Shown here: piece by piece, positions 44,377 through 52,638 of the stretch | Numbering within the stretch: position 1 is the stretch's first letter | How the letters are laid out: every line of letters begins with the position of its first letter | Assembly (NCBI GenBank): GCA_900769465.1 | Contig: CAAGGT010000154.1 | Coordinates: forward strand, 1-64,000 | Direction: 5' to 3' | DNA: 64,000 nt | Source: Bacteroidaceae bacterium | Lineage (GTDB): Bacteria; Bacteroidota; Bacteroidia; Bacteroidales; Bacteroidaceae | Made by a program: the position numbers and the translations under genes | Notes under the pieces: generated by a model | The model's input: the letters and a program-made list of their open reading frames with translations, nothing else | What the model was told of the DNA's origin: nothing | The model's database searches: none

Positions 44377-45110
44377 TGCTGAAGAAGATTCTGAAATATA
44401 TCTTAGCCATAGCTATACTGTGCTATCTGGCCTTTGCCTTTGTCATAGTCCCATTGCAGAAGGACAATGACAGTTGCAGGGGTGTGGCCATACAGATAAC
44501 CAACAACAGGTTGGGCACCATCAGCAACGATGACATTGTGGATATGCTCAGGGATGGCGAGCTTTATCCCGAGGGTGAAAACTTCGACAGCATCAGCTGC
44601 AGCAGAATTGAAGAGTACATAAAGACTCTGTCATTGATAAAGGAGTGCCAGGTATACAAGACTAACGGGAAAAAGATAAGGATTGATGTCATTTGCCGCG
44701 AACCGGTGCTAAAGGTCTTTGACAAGACCGGAGCGACATATTATGTGGATGTTGAAGGGCAGAAGATTGACGACATAAAAAGACCGTTGCTGCTGCCGGT
44801 AGCATCGGGGGAGATTGATGACAGCATGATAGGCAAGGAACTGAAGAACATTGTACTGGCCATTGAGAAAGCCCCCTTCTGGATAGCACAGATTGAACAG
44901 ATATATTTCAACGACAGGAAGGAAGCCATTATCACTCCCAGAATGGGTGACCACACAATTGAACTCGGAAGCACAAAGGATATCGACAAGAAACTTGAGA
45001 GCATAGAAGCGTTCTACTTTAAAGGACTGAACACTGTCGGATGGGACAAATACAGCAAACTGAATATAAAGATCAGCAACAAAGTCATTTGCACAAAAAG
45101 GGAAAAATAG
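44376..45110 (+). CDS. ftsQ: Cell division protein FtsQ/DivIB
   Basis: 244 aa. Short N-terminus, one membrane helix (about 6-24), a POTRA-like domain (about 37-105) and the beta domain (to about 235). Sequence conservation is low; position between murC and ftsA and the topology carry the call. Links early and late division proteins and works with FtsL. Confidence 0.88.
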   Translation: MLKKILKYILAIAILCYLAFAFVIVPLQKDNDSCRGVAIQITNNRLGTISNDDIVDMLRDGELYPEGENFDSISCSRIEEYIKTLSLIKECQVYKTNGKKIRIDVICREPVLKVFDKTGATYYVDVEGQKIDDIKRPLLLPVASGEIDDSMIGKELKNIVLAIEKAPFWIAQIEQIYFNDRKEAIITPRMGDHTIELGSTKDIDKKLESIEAFYFKGLNTVGWDKYSKLNIKISNKVICTKREK

Positions 45111-45112
45111 AT

Positions 45113-46561
45113 ATGGGAAATACCTATTACATTGTAGCCATAGAGGTCAGCTCCTCAAAGATTTCGGGAGCAGTGGGAATAGAGACCACAGAGGGTATGA
45201 GAATACTGTCCACCGCAAGCATTGAGGTTGACGGTTTCGTCTCAAAAGGCATAGTACGCAATGTCGACAAGACAAGCGAGGCGATAACAAGCATCATCAA
45301 TATGCTTGAGAACGACCTGAAGGATGTCGTCATAAAAAAGGCGTACATCTCATTTGCCGGACTCAGTGTACACAGCATCAAGTCAAAGGTGAGCCGTGGA
45401 TTCGGTGAATACATAAAGATTACACAGGATATCATCGATGGCATGGAGTGCGAGAACAAGGAGACATTCCAGACACCCGACGGCTACAAGAGACTGCAGG
45501 TTGACACGCAGGAGTACCGTTTCGAGGGCAACGTGGACTACAACCCCATTGGCGCACCCACACAGTTCATTGAGTGCAACTACCTGAACATCCTGATGAA
45601 GGAGCAGTTCTACAAGCAACTGTGCGACAGCTTCAAACAGGCCGACATTGAGATTGAGGAGTGCATATGCGCCGCCCGCCTCGATGCCGACATCCTGCTC
45701 TCGAGCGACCTGCGCCGCAATGGTTGCGCACTTGTAAATATCGGAGCTGAGACAACGACAATATCCATTTACTGCAACGACAAGCCAAAGATGCTCACCG
45801 TTCTGCCGCTTGGCAGCAACAACATCACACGCGACCTCACAGCAGAACGCATATCGTATGCACAGGCCGAGGAGATCAAGATTATACGCGGTTATAAATC
45901 TGCGGGCAGCGAGAGCGACGGCATTGACAGCGTGACGGTAGACAACATCATCAATGCCCGTATGGGAGAGATTTTGAAGAATGTACGCTACCAGATTGAG
46001 GAGTCTGGCGAGAGAGTGCAGCACATTGTATTCACCGGCGGCGGTTCAAAGTTGAAAAATCTGAAACTGCTGTTTGAAGAGTACCTGCCCAACTTCAGCA
46101 CCGACATAAAGCCCGAACCACAGCTAAACCTCATAAGCGAAAGCGGAATAAACGTGAACGGAGTAATCACCACCGCACTCTACGGTCTCTTGAAACAGGG
46201 CAAGGCAAACTGCTGCGAAGACCTACTCTCCCCCGCACAACAAGCTGCACAACAGAACGGGCAACTCTTCTTTGCAGATGAAACAATGGAAGAGATTGAG
46301 GAGCGGATTGATGACCGCAAGACAGAAGAGGAGGACTTGAAAGCCAAAGAAGAAGAGGAAAGACTGAAAAAAGAGGAAGAAAAGAAGAAAAAGGAGGAAG
46401 AGAAAAAGAGGCGAGAGGAAGAAAAGAGAAGAAAGAGGGAGGAAAAGAGAAGTGGATGGGGCCGCAATATCGGCAACCTGTTCCAGGAGTGGTTGACCAA
46501 CGTGACGACAGACCCCGAAGAAGAGAACAACAGTGAAGAACAAAAGGACGAGGACAAATAA
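45113..46561 (+). CDS. ftsA: Cell division protein FtsA with a long charged linker
   Basis: 482 aa from the ATG at 45113 (the frame opens earlier inside ftsQ). Actin-like fold that anchors FtsZ to the membrane: phosphate loops near VSSSK (12-16) and NIGAETTTISIY (209-220), and FTGGGSKLKN near 307-316. Residues 391-446 are almost only Glu, Lys and Arg, a probable single charged helix or coiled coil. They are followed by a short amphipathic stretch (about 447-464, WGRNIGNLFQEW) likely to be the membrane-targeting helix. The linker is longer and more charged than in E. coli FtsA. Confidence 0.95.
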   Translation: MGNTYYIVAIEVSSSKISGAVGIETTEGMRILSTASIEVDGFVSKGIVRNVDKTSEAITSIINMLENDLKDVVIKKAYISFAGLSVHSIKSKVSRGFGEYIKITQDIIDGMECENKETFQTPDGYKRLQVDTQEYRFEGNVDYNPIGAPTQFIECNYLNILMKEQFYKQLCDSFKQADIEIEECICAARLDADILLSSDLRRNGCALVNIGAETTTISIYCNDKPKMLTVLPLGSNNITRDLTAERISYAQAEEIKIIRGYKSAGSESDGIDSVTVDNIINARMGEILKNVRYQIEESGERVQHIVFTGGGSKLKNLKLLFEEYLPNFSTDIKPEPQLNLISESGINVNGVITTALYGLLKQGKANCCEDLLSPAQQAAQQNGQLFFADETMEEIEERIDDRKTEEEDLKAKEEEERLKKEEEKKKKEEEKKRREEEKRRKREEKRSGWGRNIGNLFQEWLTNVTTDPEEENNSEEQKDEDK

Positions 46562-46574
46562 ATGATACAAGAGT

Positions 46575-47945
46575 ATGGAAATTAAAGAACCAGTAAGACA
46601 GAACTTGCCATTTGCAATACCGACAGATGCGCCAAGAATAATAAAGGTCATTGGTGTGGGAGGCGGTGGCAGCAACGCCGTACAGAATATGTACCGAAAA
46701 GGCATACACAATGTATCATTTGCGGTATGTAACACCGACCTGCAGGCAATGCAGAACTCACCGATACCAAAGAAGGTGCAGCTGGGCCTTGAGATAACCG
46801 AAGGACTTGGTGCCGGCAACGACCCCGAGGTAGCACGCAAGGCTGCCGAGGAGAGCCGCGAGGAGATTGAGAAACTCTTCAACGACGGTACAAAGATGGC
46901 ATTCATCACAGCCGGTATGGGTGGTGGAACAGGAACAGGCGCCGCACCGGTTGTTGCCGAGATTGCACGCAACAAGGGTATATTGACCGTGGGTATCGTG
47001 ACCATCCCGTTCAAGTTCGAGATGGCTGGAAAAATCAAACAGGCGCTGCGTGGTGTCATCGAGATATCGAAGCACGTTGATGCCCTGCTTGTCATCAACA
47101 ACCAGCGACTCATTGACATGTTCCCCAAGATATCGGTTTCCGAGGGGTTCAAGAAGGTGGACGAAGTGCTTACCACTGCAACAAAGAGTATTGCCGAGAT
47201 AATCACAGCACGCGGAGATATTAACCTTGACTTCCGCGACGTGAAGAAGATTCTGAAGAACGGTGGCGTAGCCATAATGAGCTATGGCATTGAGAGCGGA
47301 GAGAAGCGCGTGGAACGTGCCTTCTACAAAGCGCTCCACTCACCACTGCTCAACAACAACGACATACACAAGTCGAAAAAGATTCTTTTCAACATTTACG
47401 AGAACCCCAATACCCCTATTCTCGTTGAAGAGATGGGCGAGGTAAATACCTTTATGTCGCAATTCACGAATGAGAACATTGAGGTTATCTGGGGTTACAG
47501 CAAGGACAACAGCCTTGAAGATGGCCAAGTGAAGGTAACCGTGCTTGCATCGGGCTTCGGAATGAAGAATATCCCAGACATGGAGCCCGAGGTGAAAGCC
47601 ATTGAGCTTGAAGAGAAGGTGCTTACACAACAGGAACAGGCAAGGATTGACAAGGAGAACGAGAAGCTTGACCAGATGGCGAGCGTCCTGTACAAGCCCG
47701 ACTACAAGATGTACATCTTCAAAGGCGACGAGATGTACAACGAGGAGTTCCTTGCAGCACTTGACAACTCACCCACATACCGCCGAACCGCACAGGACCT
47801 GGAGAGGATGGTTGCCATCTTGGGCAATGAGAGCATCAGCTGTTTGCCCGACGAGGAGATGAATGACAACAGCACAGACGTGCAGGATGAAGATGATGAC
47901 GAGGAGAGCCTCGGCAACACCGTCTTTCACAACGAGTTTGAATGA
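46575..47945 (+). CDS. ftsZ: Cell division GTPase FtsZ
   Basis: 456 aa. Tubulin-like: GGGGSNAV (29-36), GGGTGTG (116-122) and the T7-loop region NLDFRDVKKI. The C-terminal linker is long and acidic (about 420-445, rich in Asp/Glu) and ends in SLGNTVFHNEFE, probably the conserved peptide that binds FtsA. Forms the Z ring. 13 bases after ftsA. Confidence 0.97.
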   Translation: MEIKEPVRQNLPFAIPTDAPRIIKVIGVGGGGSNAVQNMYRKGIHNVSFAVCNTDLQAMQNSPIPKKVQLGLEITEGLGAGNDPEVARKAAEESREEIEKLFNDGTKMAFITAGMGGGTGTGAAPVVAEIARNKGILTVGIVTIPFKFEMAGKIKQALRGVIEISKHVDALLVINNQRLIDMFPKISVSEGFKKVDEVLTTATKSIAEIITARGDINLDFRDVKKILKNGGVAIMSYGIESGEKRVERAFYKALHSPLLNNNDIHKSKKILFNIYENPNTPILVEEMGEVNTFMSQFTNENIEVIWGYSKDNSLEDGQVKVTVLASGFGMKNIPDMEPEVKAIELEEKVLTQQEQARIDKENEKLDQMASVLYKPDYKMYIFKGDEMYNEEFLAALDNSPTYRRTAQDLERMVAILGNESISCLPDEEMNDNSTDVQDEDDDEESLGNTVFHNEFE

Positions 47946-47979
47946 ATGAAAAGAATATAAACCACCAAAAAGGAATATT

Positions 47980-48432
47980 ATGGATTTGTTTGACATTATC
48001 AGCAACGATATCAAGGAGGCGATGAAAGCCAAAGACAAGATCGCACTTGACACACTGCGTAACATAAAAAAAGTTCTTCTGGAGGCAAAGACCGCACCGG
48101 GAGCCGGCGACACCGTAAGTGACGACACCGCAATAAAAATCATACAGAAACTGGTGAAACAGGGCAAGGAATCGGCCGAGCTTTACCAGAGCCAGAACCG
48201 TCCCGAACTTGCACAGGAGGAGCTTGCGCAGGTTGAGGTCATGTCAAAGTACCTACCAAAGCAGATGAGCGAGAAAGAGGTGACTGCTGTACTAAAGGAG
48301 ATAATTGCACAGGTGGGAGCGACAGGTCCGCAGGAGATGGGCAAGGTTATGGGAGTTGCCACAAAGCAGCTTGCAGGCAAGGCTGAAGGAAAGACCATAT
48401 CGGCCATTGTAAGACAATTGTTGGCTAATTAA
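47980..48432 (+). CDS. GatB/YqeY domain protein
   Basis: 150 aa. Full-length YqeY-type protein with the helical domain also found at the C-terminus of GatB (KYLPKQMSE...TGPQEMGKVMG). YqeY proteins may bind tRNA, but no clear activity is known. Last gene of the plus-strand cluster; its stop overlaps the recO stop on the other strand by 4 bases, with no terminator hairpin in between. Confidence 0.9.
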   Translation: MDLFDIISNDIKEAMKAKDKIALDTLRNIKKVLLEAKTAPGAGDTVSDDTAIKIIQKLVKQGKESAELYQSQNRPELAQEELAQVEVMSKYLPKQMSEKEVTAVLKEIIAQVGATGPQEMGKVMGVATKQLAGKAEGKTISAIVRQLLAN

Positions 48433-49154
48433 TCGAACAGTTCGCGCAGGACAGCTGCCGATTTCAGTTCCGGGAATTCAGGAATATGCAGTCGGTAATA
48501 GAGAGAAAGGGTTGCGAGGTATTCACCTCGCAACTTTCTGTTTAATGAAAGCTGATGCATTGTATCATATCCTGTACGCAGCAATCCCACGAAAAAGAGA
48601 GCGGAATCGGACGGCAGGAAATTAGGGTGCGCGGGATGCTCACTCACGGCACAACCCTGTACAAGATCAAAATGACAACCCGGCGCATAGCCTTCGAGGT
48701 TGGGATATATACCCAGGAAACGCAACAGCTGCACCATGAAGACAAGATGAAAGTCGGCATATCCCCGTTCTAGATTGTCAAAGAGCGTGAACGAACGCTC
48801 CAGAAATGCAAAGAGGGAAGCGTCGCTGCCATCCTCGCGCAAGGAATACGTCAGCAACTCTGCAAGATAGAGCGCAATGGATGATTTTACTACATCGTTG
48901 GGGATTGAGGAGTAGATAAGGCTTGGCTGCACATCGCCGATGCGCGAAAGGTTGCTCCCGACCTTTACATTGGCGGTGAACGAAAGCATTGACAGCGGTT
49001 GGAACAGGACACTGCGCACCCTGCCGCGCTTGCTGTGCGACACCGGCACAAGGAACGACATCCTGCCGCGTTGCGCGGTATACACGTCGGCTATCATAAG
49101 CCCGTCGTTATACTTGAGTGTACGCAAAACAATACCTTCAAATTTCTCTATCAT
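48429..49154 (-). CDS. recO: DNA repair protein RecO
   Basis: 241 aa. N-terminal OB fold (FEGIVLRTLKYNDGLMI), then a helical domain. Loads RecA at single-strand gaps with RecR and RecF. The zinc-binding cysteines of some RecO proteins are absent (only one cysteine pair region at 157-166), as in many Bacteroidota. Converges tail-to-tail with yqeY. Confidence 0.92.
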   Translation of the reverse strand: MIEKFEGIVLRTLKYNDGLMIADVYTAQRGRMSFLVPVSHSKRGRVRSVLFQPLSMLSFTANVKVGSNLSRIGDVQPSLIYSSIPNDVVKSSIALYLAELLTYSLREDGSDASLFAFLERSFTLFDNLERGYADFHLVFMVQLLRFLGIYPNLEGYAPGCHFDLVQGCAVSEHPAHPNFLPSDSALFFVGLLRTGYDTMHQLSLNRKLRGEYLATLSLYYRLHIPEFPELKSAAVLRELFD

Positions 49155-49179
49155 ATAACTACGACAATAAATTACAAGG

Positions 49180-49187
49180 CAAAACTA
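49180..49187 (-). promoter_or_regulatory. Candidate -7 element for recO
   Basis: Minus-strand TAGTTTTG, full consensus, 26 bases before the start. The region overlaps the divergent tRNA-Glu promoter. Confidence 0.4.
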
Positions 49188-49206
49188 TAAAAAATTCCTC
49201 AAATTG

Positions 49207-49237
49207 TTTGCCAATTCAAAAAAAGGTTTTACCTTTG
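49207..49237 (+). promoter_or_regulatory. Consensus promoter of tRNA-Glu
   Basis: TTTG (49207-49210), exactly 19 bases, TACCTTTG (49230-49237): a textbook match to the Bacteroidota primary-sigma promoter. Predicted start near 49243, about 57 nt before the tRNA. Confidence 0.8.
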
Positions 49238-49299
49238 CACTCGCTTTTGACCCCTAAAAGGTCGGAGCCCAATCCTCAAAAGGGATTTCATCCAAGGAT

Positions 49300-49371
49300 G
49301 GCCCATTCGTCTATCGGCTAGGACGCAAGATTTTCATTCTTGAAAGAGGGGTTCGATTCCCCTATGGGCTA
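49300..49371 (+). tRNA. tRNA-Glu (anticodon TTC)
   Basis: 72 nt. Acceptor arm GGCCCAT/ATGGGCT, D arm with the CGTCTATCGGCTAGGAC pattern, anticodon stem CAAGA/TCTTG with loop TTTTCAT giving TTC, T arm GGGG-TTCGATT-CCCC. Discriminator A; CCA is not encoded. Followed 29 bases later by rpsT, probably on the same transcript. Confidence 0.96.
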
Positions 49372-49400
49372 CAATTAAAACTAAAAACATTATTAAAGAG

Positions 49401-49655
49401 ATGGCAAATCACAAATCATCACTTAAGAGAATCAGACAAACAGAAAAGAGAAATCTTTTGAACCGTTATTTGGGTAAGAATATGCGTTCTGCAGTTCGTG
49501 GCTTGCGCGCTATCAACGACAAGAACGAAGCTTTGGCAAAGTTCCCCGAGGTACAGAAGATGCTTGACAGAATGGCTAAGCGTGGTCTCATCCACAAGAA
49601 CAAGGCTGCAAACCTCAAGTCAGGTCTTTGCGCTAAAATTGCAAAATTAGCCTAA
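49401..49655 (+). CDS. rpsT: 30S ribosomal protein S20
   Basis: 84 aa, basic, helical, normal length (MANHKSSLKRIRQ start is typical). Binds 16S rRNA early in 30S assembly. The only promoter seen is that of the tRNA-Glu, so mature tRNA and S20 mRNA probably come from one transcript. A perfect terminator follows. Confidence 0.97.
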   Translation: MANHKSSLKRIRQTEKRNLLNRYLGKNMRSAVRGLRAINDKNEALAKFPEVQKMLDRMAKRGLIHKNKAANLKSGLCAKIAKLA

Positions 49656-49678
49656 TTTTTTAACAAATATATTTACCT

Positions 49679-49712
49679 GCGAAAAGGCTGGATTTTCATC
49701 CAGCCTTTTCGC
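49679..49712 (+). terminator. Terminator after rpsT
   Basis: GCGAAAAGGCTGGAT-TTTC-ATCCAGCCTTTTCGC: perfect 15-bp stem. Confidence 0.9.
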
Positions 49713-49834
49713 CTTTACGCTTATTCAAAGTACCCAAGCATAATTCTATCAAGTTTGGGACTCACCTGTAAAGTCTGGGGGAGCTGTCTATTAATGTCCC
49801 CTATAGTGGCTGAACCGCACATTTCGGAGAGAGA

Positions 49835-50389
49835 ATGACTACACCTCCAGCCGACTACAGTGTGCTGGAACAGAGCGCAAACAACTACAACAATGCCGGC
49901 GGCGAATGTGACGGCATCATGCTCCACTATGCCGATGAGAATTTCACATTCAGAAAGGGAGCAAACCGTTTCTACGTATATTTCACTGACAAACCTAACC
50001 AACCTGGACGCGACTACAGATGGTCTGTTTTGTCAGTGGACAAACAATCAGAGCACTACAACTGGGATGCCTCAAAGGGTGTCATCTACACAGTATTCAG
50101 CGATGAGTATTCATCACCTGAAAATTGGACAGACTGGGGATACAATGAAAACCCATACCTCTTCTCGGAATACACAGGCGGTACAATCTTGACCACAGGC
50201 AGCGATTTCGACATCAACCTTGACGAGCTGCCCATAACAGGCGCCATCACACAATCGTTTGTATTCACATTCAATATAACACCGGACCTGGTTGCCGGCA
50301 ACGAATACGACGTTGTGATAACCATCTACTACCCCGACGGTTCAATTGCATCAGTACACAGATATGAAAATATCAAATTCATAAATTAA
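49835..50389 (+). CDS. Orphan protein of unknown function, possibly truncated
   Basis: 184 aa. Rich in Tyr, Asp, Asn and Thr, with beta-strand patterns in the second half (TQSFVFTFNITPDL... YDVVITIYYPDGS), resembling domains of secreted Bacteroidota proteins. But there is no signal peptide, and an in-frame TGA lies 24 bases before the ATG, so it may have lost its N-terminus. No clear promoter or ribosome site. The upstream 120 bases read on the minus strand as an open peptide ending QLPQTLQVSPKLDRIMLGYFE, which could be the remnant of another gene. A strong terminator follows at 50416. Family not recognised. Confidence 0.5.
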   Translation: MTTPPADYSVLEQSANNYNNAGGECDGIMLHYADENFTFRKGANRFYVYFTDKPNQPGRDYRWSVLSVDKQSEHYNWDASKGVIYTVFSDEYSSPENWTDWGYNENPYLFSEYTGGTILTTGSDFDINLDELPITGAITQSFVFTFNITPDLVAGNEYDVVITIYYPDGSIASVHRYENIKFIN

Positions 50390-50415
50390 CGGCAAGAACG
50401 CCATACAAAAAACAC

Positions 50416-50444
50416 AAAATGCCGGTCAGTTGACCGGCATTTTT
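50416..50444. terminator. Terminator after the orphan gene
   Basis: AAAATGCCGGTCA-GT-TGACCGGCATTTT: perfect 13-bp stem with a T-run. Its strength suggests the orphan gene is, or was, expressed. Confidence 0.88.
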
Positions 50445-50560
50445 CATTCTGAGCAGACAGAAGACAGTCATCTTTTCCGGCACAAGAAGCGAGCAGCGGA
50501 TCAGATAGAAAAAGCAGAGGGAAAGCAAGGCGCAAGATGTGAATATTTAGCAAAATACGC

Positions 50561-50591
50561 TTGCATAATAGACCGTTTTTTGTTAACTTTG
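50561..50591 (+). promoter_or_regulatory. Promoter of gyrB
   Basis: TTGC (50561-50564), 19 bases, TAACTTTG (50584-50591). Predicted start near 50598, leader about 20 nt. Confidence 0.65.
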
Positions 50592-50617
50592 TTCGGTTAT
50601 ATTGGTAATAAAACATT

Positions 50618-52579
50618 ATGAGCGAAGAAATCAACAAAAACGCAGCAGCCAGCTACTCGGCCGACAGTATACAGGTACTAGAAGGCCTTGAGGCAGTCCG
50701 CAAACGCCCCGCGATGTACATTGGCGACATCAGCGAAAAGGGCTTGCACCATCTGGTATATGAGGTGGTAGACAATTCTATCGACGAGGCTATGGCCGGT
50801 TTCTGCACCCACATAAACGTAACAATAAACCCGGGCAACTCAATCACCGTTCAGGACAACGGTCGAGGCATCCCCGTGGATATGCACGAGAAAGAGGGAC
50901 GTTCGGCACTTGAGGTGGTAATGACAGTGTTGCACGCCGGCGGTAAATTCAACAAGGACTCATACAAGGTGTCAGGCGGTCTGCACGGTGTAGGTGTATC
51001 GTGTGTGAACGCTTTGTCAAAGCACATGAAGACCGAGGTGTTCCGCGATGGCAAGCATTATGTACAGAACTACTCTTGCGGCAAGCCACTTGAGGCTGTA
51101 CACTGTGTCGGAGAGACTGACATCAGGGGTACAAAGCAGACTTTCCAGCCCGATGATTCAATTTTTACCGTATCGGAATACCAGTACCAGATATTGGCGA
51201 CACGCCTTCGCGAACTTGCATATCTTAACGCAGGCATAACAATCACATTGACCGATACACGCGAGGCCGATGAGAACGGCAACTACAAGAGCGAGACATT
51301 CCACTCCACCGAGGGCTTGAGAGAGTTCGTGCGTTACATAGACTCATCACGCGTACCCCTCATCAGCAATGTAATCTACCTGAATACAGAAAAGAACAAC
51401 ATCCCCATTGAGGTTGCAATCCTGTACAACACAGGCTACAGCGAGAACGTACACACATACGTAAACAACATCAACACATACGAGGGCGGTACACACCTTG
51501 CAGGTTTCCGCAGGGCACTCACACGCACTCTCAAGAAATATGCCGATGACACAAAGGCGCTTGAAAAGGCCAAAGTGGAGATTTCGGGCGAGGACTTCCG
51601 CGAAGGTCTCACCGCAATCGTATCGGTAAAGGTTGCAGAGCCACAGTTCGAGGGCCAGACAAAGACCAAGCTTGGCAACAGCGAGGTAACAGGTGCCGTA
51701 GACCAAGCTGTGGGCGAAGCACTCGCATACTATCTCGAGGAGCATCCCAAAGAGGCAAAGATGGTGGTAGACAAGGTGATACTCGCCGCAACAGCACGTA
51801 TTGCAGCACGCAAGGCAAGGGAGAGCGTACAGCGCAAGAACCCGATGGGTGGTTGCGGACTCCCCGGCAAGCTTTCAGACTGCTCGGACAAGAACCCCGA
51901 GAACTGCGAACTGTTCCTCGTCGAGGGAGACTCTGCGGGCGGTTCGGCAAAACAGGGACGCAAGAGCAAGTTCCAGGCCATCCTTCCTTTGCGCGGTAAG
52001 ATTCTGAACGTGGAGAAGGTCATGTGGCACAAGGCTTTCGAGAGCGACGAAGTAAACAATATCATCCAGGCCATTGGCATACGTTTTGGCCTTGACCCCG
52101 AGGACAGCAAAAAGGCGAACATAGAGAAACTGCGCTATCACAAGATAATTATGATGGCCGATGCCGATGTCGACGGAGCGCACATCGGAACACTCATCAT
52201 GACACTGTTCTATCGCTATATGCCCGAACTCATCGAGGCCGGACACCTCTACAAGGCAATGCCTCCACTCTATCTCTGTTCAAAGGGAAAGACAAAGAAG
52301 TACTGCTACGATGACAAGGAGAAAGATGCATTCATACAGGAGTATGGCGAAGGCAACGAAAAGCTTATCAACATACAGCGTTATAAGGGTCTTGGTGAGA
52401 TGAACCCGGAACAGCTTTGGGAGACCACAATGAACCCCGAGACACGTACACTGAAACAGGTGACAATACGCGATGCACAGGAAGCCGACTATATATTCTC
52501 AATGCTTATGGGCGACGACGTGGGCCCACGTAGGGAATTTATCGAGAACAATGCGACATACGCACACATCGATGCATAA
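50618..52579 (+). CDS. gyrB: DNA gyrase subunit B
   Basis: 653 aa, short form without the extra C-terminal insertion of proteobacterial GyrB. ATPase motifs DNSIDEA, QDNGRGIPVD, YKVSGGLHGVG; TOPRIM motifs EGDSAGGSAKQGR, PLRGKILNVEK and DADVDGAHI; C-terminal QRYKGLGEMNPEQLWETT. Introduces negative supercoils with GyrA, which is not in the window. Single-gene unit with its own promoter and terminator. Confidence 0.97.
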   Translation: MSEEINKNAAASYSADSIQVLEGLEAVRKRPAMYIGDISEKGLHHLVYEVVDNSIDEAMAGFCTHINVTINPGNSITVQDNGRGIPVDMHEKEGRSALEVVMTVLHAGGKFNKDSYKVSGGLHGVGVSCVNALSKHMKTEVFRDGKHYVQNYSCGKPLEAVHCVGETDIRGTKQTFQPDDSIFTVSEYQYQILATRLRELAYLNAGITITLTDTREADENGNYKSETFHSTEGLREFVRYIDSSRVPLISNVIYLNTEKNNIPIEVAILYNTGYSENVHTYVNNINTYEGGTHLAGFRRALTRTLKKYADDTKALEKAKVEISGEDFREGLTAIVSVKVAEPQFEGQTKTKLGNSEVTGAVDQAVGEALAYYLEEHPKEAKMVVDKVILAATARIAARKARESVQRKNPMGGCGLPGKLSDCSDKNPENCELFLVEGDSAGGSAKQGRKSKFQAILPLRGKILNVEKVMWHKAFESDEVNNIIQAIGIRFGLDPEDSKKANIEKLRYHKIIMMADADVDGAHIGTLIMTLFYRYMPELIEAGHLYKAMPPLYLCSKGKTKKYCYDDKEKDAFIQEYGEGNEKLINIQRYKGLGEMNPEQLWETTMNPETRTLKQVTIRDAQEADYIFSMLMGDDVGPRREFIENNATYAHIDA

Positions 52580-52581
52580 AT

Positions 52582-52621
52582 AAACAGGAGAATCAAGCCA
52601 CAAGGCTTGATTCTCCTGTTT
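52582..52621. terminator. Bidirectional terminator after gyrB
   Basis: AAACAGGAGAATCAAGCC-ACAA-GGCTTGATTCTCCTGTTT: perfect 18-bp stem between convergent genes. Confidence 0.92.
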
Positions 52622-52638
52622 TTATACTTGTTTACGGT

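Noticed and set aside
46223..47275. 350-codon open frame opposite ftsA/ftsZ
   Set aside because: Shadow spanning the ends of two certain genes; its Phe/Ser/Leu-rich part is only the complement of the Glu/Lys tract in FtsA.
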